From Clostridia bacterium (GTDB taxonomy: Bacteria > Bacillota > Clostridia > Christensenellales > Aristaeellaceae), in NCBI GenBank assembly GCA_030529995.1, contig JAUMVT010000023.1, positions 1 to 36,250 on the forward strand: a stretch of 36,250 bases of DNA, given 5' to 3'. Of this stretch, positions 31,573 to 36,250 are shown one piece after another (the stretch's first letter is position 1; each line of letters starts with the position of its first letter). The translations under genes were made by a program, and so were the position numbers. Under the pieces are notes generated by a model. That model saw nothing but the letters and a program-made list of their open reading frames with translations. It did no database searches and was not told the DNA's origin.

Positions 31573-32508
31573 TTACTTGCCGAGGGGGGTCAGATTGGCC
31601 TGAATGCCAGCCTTGCGGGCGTCCGGCACCCAGCAGTCGTGATACTTGTGGTAGTCGATCTGCCAGGCGTTGGCACGCTGGGTGGTCATGGGGTCAAATA
31701 CGCGCACCGTATCCGTCTTGCATACGCCGATGGGGGCGGTGGCCGCCACCACAATCCAGTTAATATCCGTGCCGGTGGCAGCCTTTACGTAGCCGCCCAC
31801 CTGCTGGTTGGGGGTGGTGCCGTCGGAGGCCGTCCGGCCGTCGTAGAGGGTGATTTCCGAGTACATCCGCCCGCTGGGCATCGGCAGCAGCAGGTGGCCG
31901 TCCAGGGACTTTACCTTGGTGTGCATCTCGCCCCGGACAAAGTCCGCCACATCCAGCCGGCGGGAAATTTCCGTGGACTTTTCCAGCATAGCCTTTGCCG
32001 TGCTGGAAATGTGGATGTACAGGGGCACGTCAGCCCCGATCCGATCCTGCACGGCGGCAATATCGTCCTGCAGCTTGCTCAGGATGGAGCTGGCAGCCGG
32101 GGTGTAACCGGTTACGTTGTCCCCGGCGGCGGTGCACAGTGCCGCCATACGATAGGCGTCCACCTCCGGCACCACCTTCAGCCGCTGGAATTCCCCCATC
32201 ACCGCCCCGGCCGTGGCCACGAAGTTGCTCTCGTCCACGTCCATGGCGTCCAGATAAAAGCGGCGGCCGCGATCCTGGGTCATGGTCAGGGTCTGGTAGC
32301 TCAACGTGACCGCGCCGTCAGGGTAGCCTTCGTCCCGGTCGTAGTTGCCCAGTCCGTCCAGGCTCATGGTGGGAATCTTGATTTCGCTGCCGCCGCTGTA
32401 CTTCACCAGCCCGGCATTGCCGTCCATCCAGCCGGTCATGGCGCTCTGTTCGAACGCCTTGTCCAGTTCCGTCTGAAAGATGGTTGCGTAGGAAATGTTG
32501 TTAGGCAT
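31573..32508 (-). CDS. Major capsid protein
   Basis: The 311-residue protein forms the icosahedral shell. It has the HK97-fold marks of Firmicutes capsid proteins: SYATIFQTELDKAFEQSAMTGWMDGN at the start, KIPTMSLDGLGNYDRDEGY near 44, an alpha-beta middle, and DAYRMAALCTAA near 118. It follows the scaffold gene by 13 bases with GGAGG 8 bases before the ATG, and precedes the connector genes. No protease gene is present between portal and capsid, so maturation may differ from HK97. Confidence 0.93.
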   Translation of the reverse strand: MPNNISYATIFQTELDKAFEQSAMTGWMDGNAGLVKYSGGSEIKIPTMSLDGLGNYDRDEGYPDGAVTLSYQTLTMTQDRGRRFYLDAMDVDESNFVATAGAVMGEFQRLKVVPEVDAYRMAALCTAAGDNVTGYTPAASSILSKLQDDIAAVQDRIGADVPLYIHISSTAKAMLEKSTEISRRLDVADFVRGEMHTKVKSLDGHLLLPMPSGRMYSEITLYDGRTASDGTTPNQQVGGYVKAATGTDINWIVVAATAPIGVCKTDTVRVFDPMTTQRANAWQIDYHKYHDCWVPDARKAGIQANLTPLGK

Positions 32509-32521
32509 ATCAATGTCCTCC

Positions 32522-33019
32522 TTACTTCAGGTACTTGGAAAAGATGGTTCTTGCCTCGTCCTCTGCGCTGGGGGCTGCACCCGTGCGCTTATGGTCGCCC
32601 AGGCTGCCGGGCAGGCTTCCCGCATGCCCCATGAGCTCCGGCACATCCCGCAGCACCGCTGCGATCTGTTCCTTCGCCAGTGCCGTCATGTCCGCATCCT
32701 GTGCGCACAGCGCAGCCTGATCGCACATGCGCAGGGCATAGGGCAGCTTGTCCGCCGGAATGCCTGCCAGTGCTGCGGCAGCTTTCAGCTCCGCTTCGGC
32801 CGCCCGCTTGGTCAGTGCGGACAGCATCTCGGCAGGATCCTCGGCAGGCTGTGCCTGTTCCTGCTGTGCCGGCGGCTTCTCCGGCAGGGTTCCTCCCTCC
32901 GGCTCCTGCGGTTCGATGGAGCCACTTGCCGCCGGATCCACCGTGGCGGGTGCTGCACTCTGCTCAGGTGCAAGCTGTTCCTGGGTGGTTTCGGTTGCCT
33001 GCATCGTACTTTCATCCAT
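32522..33019 (-). CDS. Phage scaffolding protein
   Basis: The 165-residue protein is Gln/Glu/Ala-rich with a disordered N-terminus (about 1-70) and a helical C-terminal part containing ALAGIPADKLPYALRMCD near 90, as in DUF4355-type scaffolds. It guides capsid assembly and is removed later. The start at 33019 is chosen because AGGAGG is 7 bases upstream; an ATG at 33025 is too close to that box. Portal precedes and capsid follows it, as in SPP1-like phages. Confidence 0.82.
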   Translation of the reverse strand: MDESTMQATETTQEQLAPEQSAAPATVDPAASGSIEPQEPEGGTLPEKPPAQQEQAQPAEDPAEMLSALTKRAAEAELKAAAALAGIPADKLPYALRMCDQAALCAQDADMTALAKEQIAAVLRDVPELMGHAGSLPGSLGDHKRTGAAPSAEDEARTIFSKYLK

Positions 33020-33045
33020 GGCCATACCTCCTGCTAAAAGTGTAT

Positions 33046-33073
33046 GTAAAAAGGAGCTGCTTGCGCCGCTCCT
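33046..33073 (-). terminator. Terminator-like hairpin between portal and scaffold
   Basis: On the minus strand AGGAGC (33073-33068) and GCTCCT (33057-33052) pair, followed by TTTTTA. It lies between the portal and scaffold genes inside the late operon, so it may attenuate transcription and tune protein ratios. Confidence 0.65.
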
Positions 33074-33108
33074 GTCTACCGATAGGTTGCTGATGCCGGA
33101 TTGCGCCG

Positions 33109-34530
33109 TCATACCAGGTGGAATCCGGCACCTGTCTCCGTCCCATAGCTTGCCTCTTCCAGCTGCTGCCTTTCCAGTGCCATCTGCCGCAGCTCCCCGT
33201 CTGCGTCTGCGTCAGGCTGCCACTTGTCCAGATAACTGCGCCGGGAACGCACCTGTGCGTTCACTTCCTGCATGTCCAGCTTGCGTTCTTCGTCCTCATC
33301 GTCCGTGATGGGATAAAGGTGCTCAATCTTTACCACGTAGTCGCATCCCGTCCAGTCGCAGATGCCTGCCGCCTTCTCCTGAATGACGATCTGCCGCACC
33401 AGCCATTGCAGCGCACTGTCCCATTCAGCCCATCGCTCTTCGCACCGGCATTGCAGGTCCCAGTACATGGCACGGATGGCTTTGCCGCTGATGCCTGCCG
33501 TCTTCAGGTATTCTTCCGTTACCTGGGGGCAGCTCTCCAGGGCGTACATATCCTTGAGCAGGTCATCTTTGCTCTTCTGATACCGCTGCGAGTATTGGAA
33601 GCTGCTCTCCAGCTTGGCCACCTTGGCCTGTGCGTCCGGCTTGGCAGGGTCGGTCTGCAAATCCAGCAATGCACCGGGGGAAATCTTCACGGCGGCCATG
33701 CTGTCCTCGCTGGCATCGGTGAACACGGTTTGGGGGAACATGTTGAATTTGAGCGCATCCATGTCATCGGATACCAGGCGATTATAGTTGTTCTGCAGCT
33801 CTTTCATTTGCTGCACGTCACTGTTGCCCAGCACATCCGATGTCATGCCCTCGTTGAGGATCACATAGGCAGGCAGGCTGTCTAGCCCCGTATCTGCGTC
33901 CCGGATTTCCTCGCTCATCGCCGTGCCGTAGCCGTTATAGACGCCCTCCCGCAGGAGGCAGTGCCCCTGCTCCATGCGCCAGGATTGCACCCAGATGCGC
34001 TGATTCTCCGGCTCCTTGCACTCGTTCATGCCGTAAGCGAAAATGATGCGACTCAGCTGCTCTTCATCGTCCAGCGTCACATCATGGAAGAATTCCACGG
34101 ACGGGCGGAAGCGGATGATGATCTTCCCGTCCCGTGCGGCAACCTTCAGGGCTACCCGCTTGCCCACAAAGCAGTCCCGTCCGGCATCCAGCAGCCGCTT
34201 GTGCCATCGGTTTGCCTCCAAGATATTGCGCACGTGCTGCTCCAGTTCCGCCACACGCTGAGCGTTGGCTTCCTCATCCCCAATGGGCTGGAGTGTAATT
34301 TCCGGGCTTCGCCCGAACATGAACCCTGCCACCTTGCCGATCAGCCGCTTGGTGTGGTTGATCAGGGTCTTGTTGGGCGTATAATCCAGCCCCACAGGGG
34401 TAGGCCACATCTGCCCAGGCCCCTCGTAAAAGGCGTAGAGCCGGATGATTTCCTGCTGGTCCCGCCACAGCTGCATCCCATATTCCTGACCCAGTTCCTG
34501 GCAGACCCTCGTTTGAAGCCAGCTTTGCAT
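33109..34530 (-). CDS. Phage portal protein, SPP1 gp6-like
   Basis: The 473-residue portal forms the ring through which DNA enters. SPP1-type marks are an N-terminal region ending VGLDYTPNKTLINHTKRLIGKVAGFMFG near 46-73, DDMDALKFNMFPQTV near 255, and a C-terminal helical crown (about 370-460). The start at 34530 abuts the terminase stop (TAA then ATG), so translation is coupled. A terminator-like hairpin lies after it. Length fits SPP1-like portals. Confidence 0.92.
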   Translation of the reverse strand: MQSWLQTRVCQELGQEYGMQLWRDQQEIIRLYAFYEGPGQMWPTPVGLDYTPNKTLINHTKRLIGKVAGFMFGRSPEITLQPIGDEEANAQRVAELEQHVRNILEANRWHKRLLDAGRDCFVGKRVALKVAARDGKIIIRFRPSVEFFHDVTLDDEEQLSRIIFAYGMNECKEPENQRIWVQSWRMEQGHCLLREGVYNGYGTAMSEEIRDADTGLDSLPAYVILNEGMTSDVLGNSDVQQMKELQNNYNRLVSDDMDALKFNMFPQTVFTDASEDSMAAVKISPGALLDLQTDPAKPDAQAKVAKLESSFQYSQRYQKSKDDLLKDMYALESCPQVTEEYLKTAGISGKAIRAMYWDLQCRCEERWAEWDSALQWLVRQIVIQEKAAGICDWTGCDYVVKIEHLYPITDDEDEERKLDMQEVNAQVRSRRSYLDKWQPDADADGELRQMALERQQLEEASYGTETGAGFHLV

Positions 34531-35994
34531 TTACCTGGCACCCCTTCCCGTAAAGAATCTTTTACGCATCGCCGCACCACGCTGCAATACTTCCGCCAGT
34601 CCCGTGGTTGCGTCCGGCGCATCATCGTGCAGATTCTTCCCCTTGCGCTGGAAGCTCCGCATGGCGTTGTAATATCCCGGCCACCGTGTTGCCCAGTCCG
34701 CAGGCATTTTCAGATGGCGGCTAACGTAGGCGCTTTCCGTCATAATTCGCGCCATTTTATTCTGGTGCTGGTTCACCCAAATGACGGTTGTCCGCCGCCA
34801 GCGGTACTTTTCCCATAGGAGCCGCTCCACGTTCCGTGCAAACCCTCGGCCGCCGTTGTTGCTCTCGATGTAGCACTCGTTTACCCCGTTTTCGTACAGC
34901 ATCCGTGCCACGGCCAGCTCCGTGACCTCCATGGCCTCATCGCTGTAATAGGCGTCAATCAGGTATCCTTCGCCTTCATGCCGTGCCGCCGTTACCGCAC
35001 ACAGATAGTCTGCGCCGGTGTCTGCCGTGTCCACATAGGCCACCACCGGCAGCCTTGCGGCAGGCAGTTCATCGTAAAGCGTAAAGCCGTCATACAGCCG
35101 TCCCTGCACGTCAATGGGTTCATTTTGGTAGTTGGCAAGGAAAATATCCGGGCTGGTCAGTGCCTGCTTCTGCTTCCAGCTGGCAAAGGACAGCAGTGCC
35201 GGACACAGCATTTTCCCCGTTTTTTCGTCCAGACAGGCTCGATGATTTAATACATGCCATTTCTCCGGCTCTGCATCCAGCACACGCCCCACCAGGTCTC
35301 GTGTATTCCACCGGGTCATAATGACAATGATCATGCCGCCTTCCTCCACACGGGAGAGCAGCGTGTTGGTGTAGTATTCCCATTGATCGTCCAGCACCTG
35401 ATCATTGCAGGCCTCCATGTGGTTCTTGATGGGGTCGTCAATGATCAGCTTCCGGCAGCCCACGCCGGTGATCGTGCCGCCCATGCCTGCACCCAGGAAG
35501 GAAAAATAGCTTCCGTCAAGGCTCCATAACTGTGCCGCTGCATCCCCGTGCTTAATGGCAACGCCGGGGAAAATGTCATTGAACACCGTAAACCTGGGGT
35601 CAATCTTCGTTGCGTCAATACCGTCCCGCACGCCCTTGGAAAAGCGGCTGGATAAGGTCTCATTGTACGAAACATTGATGATCCGATCCTCCGGGTTCCG
35701 GCCGAAGCACCACTGATTAAACAGCGTCATGGTGTAGCTCTTGCCGTGCCGGGGCGGCTCGGAAATAGCAAGGCGCCGGCATACGCTGCCGTCCGGGGCA
35801 CGCAGTGTTCCTTCTTCCAGTGCCTGCAGTGTCTCCGCCAGCTCCCGCAAATGGGGTCGTTCCTCCCGGAAAAAGCTCGGATTCATCAGCTTGCAATAGC
35901 TCCAGAAGCTTTTGCGGGCTTCCCGGTACTTTGCTTTGATTGGCTGATCACGGCCTGTCAGATAGGCCAAAAGATTCTCCGTTTGTTCCGCCAT
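34531..35994 (-). CDS. Phage terminase large subunit
   Basis: The 487-residue packaging motor has an ATPase N-terminal domain with Walker A variant EPPRHGKS (79-86), Walker B LIIDDP (183-188) and coupling segment MTRWNTRD near 226-233. The C-terminal nuclease domain starts near VDTADTGADY (321-330), with D322 the first catalytic aspartate, and a late DDAPDATTG segment carries another. The start is put at 35994 since GGGAGG lies 8 bases upstream; the ATG at 36000 is only 2 bases from that box. No small-terminase gene precedes it in the window. Confidence 0.94.
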   Translation of the reverse strand: MAEQTENLLAYLTGRDQPIKAKYREARKSFWSYCKLMNPSFFREERPHLRELAETLQALEEGTLRAPDGSVCRRLAISEPPRHGKSYTMTLFNQWCFGRNPEDRIINVSYNETLSSRFSKGVRDGIDATKIDPRFTVFNDIFPGVAIKHGDAAAQLWSLDGSYFSFLGAGMGGTITGVGCRKLIIDDPIKNHMEACNDQVLDDQWEYYTNTLLSRVEEGGMIIVIMTRWNTRDLVGRVLDAEPEKWHVLNHRACLDEKTGKMLCPALLSFASWKQKQALTSPDIFLANYQNEPIDVQGRLYDGFTLYDELPAARLPVVAYVDTADTGADYLCAVTAARHEGEGYLIDAYYSDEAMEVTELAVARMLYENGVNECYIESNNGGRGFARNVERLLWEKYRWRRTTVIWVNQHQNKMARIMTESAYVSRHLKMPADWATRWPGYYNAMRSFQRKGKNLHDDAPDATTGLAEVLQRGAAMRKRFFTGRGAR

Positions 35995-36028
35995 GCGCAT
36001 CGCCTCCCTTCCGCATCCATAACCCTGC

Positions 36029-36048
36029 CGTTAAACGCCGTTAAACGC
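36029..36048. repeat. Tandem 10-bp direct repeat before the terminase gene
   Basis: CGTTAAACGC occurs twice in a row (36029-36038 and 36039-36048), and CGTT recurs just after. It lies between the predicted promoter and the terminase ribosome binding site. It could be a packaging or regulator site. Confidence 0.6.
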
Positions 36049-36050
36049 CC

Positions 36051-36080
36051 GTTATAGGCCTGTCTGGTTACTTGGTGCAA
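36051..36080 (-). promoter_or_regulatory. Possible late promoter of the prophage
   Basis: On the minus strand TTGCAC (36075-36080), 18 bases and TATAAC (36051-36056). It lies downstream of two terminator-like hairpins, so a promoter here is needed for late transcription, but the match is weak. Confidence 0.4.
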
Positions 36081-36094
36081 TTATCCCACGTCAA

Positions 36095-36116
36095 AAGTCC
36101 CCTGCGCTCACAGGGG
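36095..36116 (-). terminator. Second terminator-like hairpin upstream of the terminase
   Basis: On the minus strand CCCCTG (36116-36111) pairs with CAGGGG (36104-36099), followed by ACTTTTGA. It is weaker than the hairpin at 36145-36165. Confidence 0.5.
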
Positions 36117-36144
36117 CATTTCCGGGGCTCTTTTGATGGACACG

Positions 36145-36165
36145 AAAAAATGCCCCCAAGGGGCA
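36145..36165 (-). terminator. Rho-independent terminator upstream of the phage late module
   Basis: On the minus strand TGCCCC (36165-36160) and GGGGCA (36156-36151) with a 3-base loop are followed by six T. It ends transcription arriving from right of the window. Confidence 0.85.
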
Positions 36166-36201
36166 AGGTTCTTTCGTCAAAATTCATTTTTTTTGAGTGG
36201 T

Positions 36202-36250
36202 TGATTGTAAAATGAAGTTGGACACTTAAAAAGAAAAATCCATAGTGATG
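36202..36250. mobile_element. Possible end of an IS3-family element, cut by the window
   Basis: From about 36202 the sequence reads TGATTGTAAAATGAAG, then GTTGGACACTT. The GTTGGACAC core with a TG at the boundary resembles the terminal repeats of IS3-family (IS150-type) elements. No transposase frame fits in the remaining 49 bases. This is pattern recall without a partner end, so it is only suggested. Confidence 0.35.

Larger units (their letters stand above)
17164..36201 (-). mobile_element. Siphoprophage, late (packaging, structure, lysis) module, partial
   Basis: All genes run leftward from the large terminase to the holin: packaging, capsid, connector, tail, fibre, lysis. Portal, scaffold and capsid resemble SPP1-like modules and the tape measure is TP901-like. 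The left border is near the late terminator, next to host genes. No integrase, repressor, replication or small-terminase gene lies in the window. No internal frameshift or truncation is visible in the structural genes, so the late module looks intact. Confidence 0.93.

Noticed and set aside
1-36250. CRISPR arrays, tRNA or rRNA genes
   Set aside because: No regular spaced repeats and no sequence I recognise as tRNA or rRNA were seen on either strand.

Overview
The window looks like chromosome of a fairly GC-rich Clostridia member (Bacillota), probably an anaerobe of the gut type. The reasons are strong AGGAGG ribosome binding sites, consensus sigma-A promoters, a DUF1836 regulator, a ferredoxin-like DUF362 protein, a secreted FMN-binding flavoprotein reductase, and an SPP1/TP901-like siphoprophage. 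The species cannot be named from the sequence.

Positions 1-4900 hold a leftward DUF362/ferredoxin gene followed by uvrA, and a leftward small P-loop NTPase with its own promoter. Positions 5000-10260 read rightward and are the most interesting host region. A MerR regulator with a GyrI-like sensor domain precedes a large exported flavoprotein with two FMN-binding domains and a fumarate-reductase-like domain. The reductase promoter has the 19-bp spacer and central dyad of MerR-controlled promoters. After a terminator and a compact, highly folded intergenic element comes a two-gene operon whose products resemble EetA (NusG domain II) and EetB (Gx transporter) of flavin-based extracellular electron transfer. 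Together this suggests an inducible anaerobic respiration module acting outside the membrane on an organic acceptor that is probably not fumarate.

Positions 10260-12250 carry a small exported protein of unknown function, an SGNH hydrolase, and a divergent DUF1836 regulator. Positions 12270-17080 hold a leftward seven-gene operon with overlapping or nearly touching genes: Fe-alcohol dehydrogenase, DUF218, RadC-like JAMM protein, DUF218, rsmG, archaeal-type pth2 and nitroreductase. It starts from one visible promoter at 17050-17078.

From about 17164 to the right edge is the late half of a siphoprophage, all leftward. Read from the right, the order is large terminase, portal, scaffold, major capsid, four head-tail connector or tail completion genes, major tail protein, two overlapping tail-chaperone ORFs, distal tail protein, tail-associated endopeptidase-type protein, tape measure, fibre, NlpC/P60 lysin, a separate peptidoglycan-binding ORF, and holin. 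The tape measure lies after Dit and Tal instead of before them. No integrase, repressor, replication gene or small terminase is seen; they would lie beyond the right edge or be lost. The last ~50 bases resemble the end of an IS3-family element, which may interrupt the phage upstream of the terminase.
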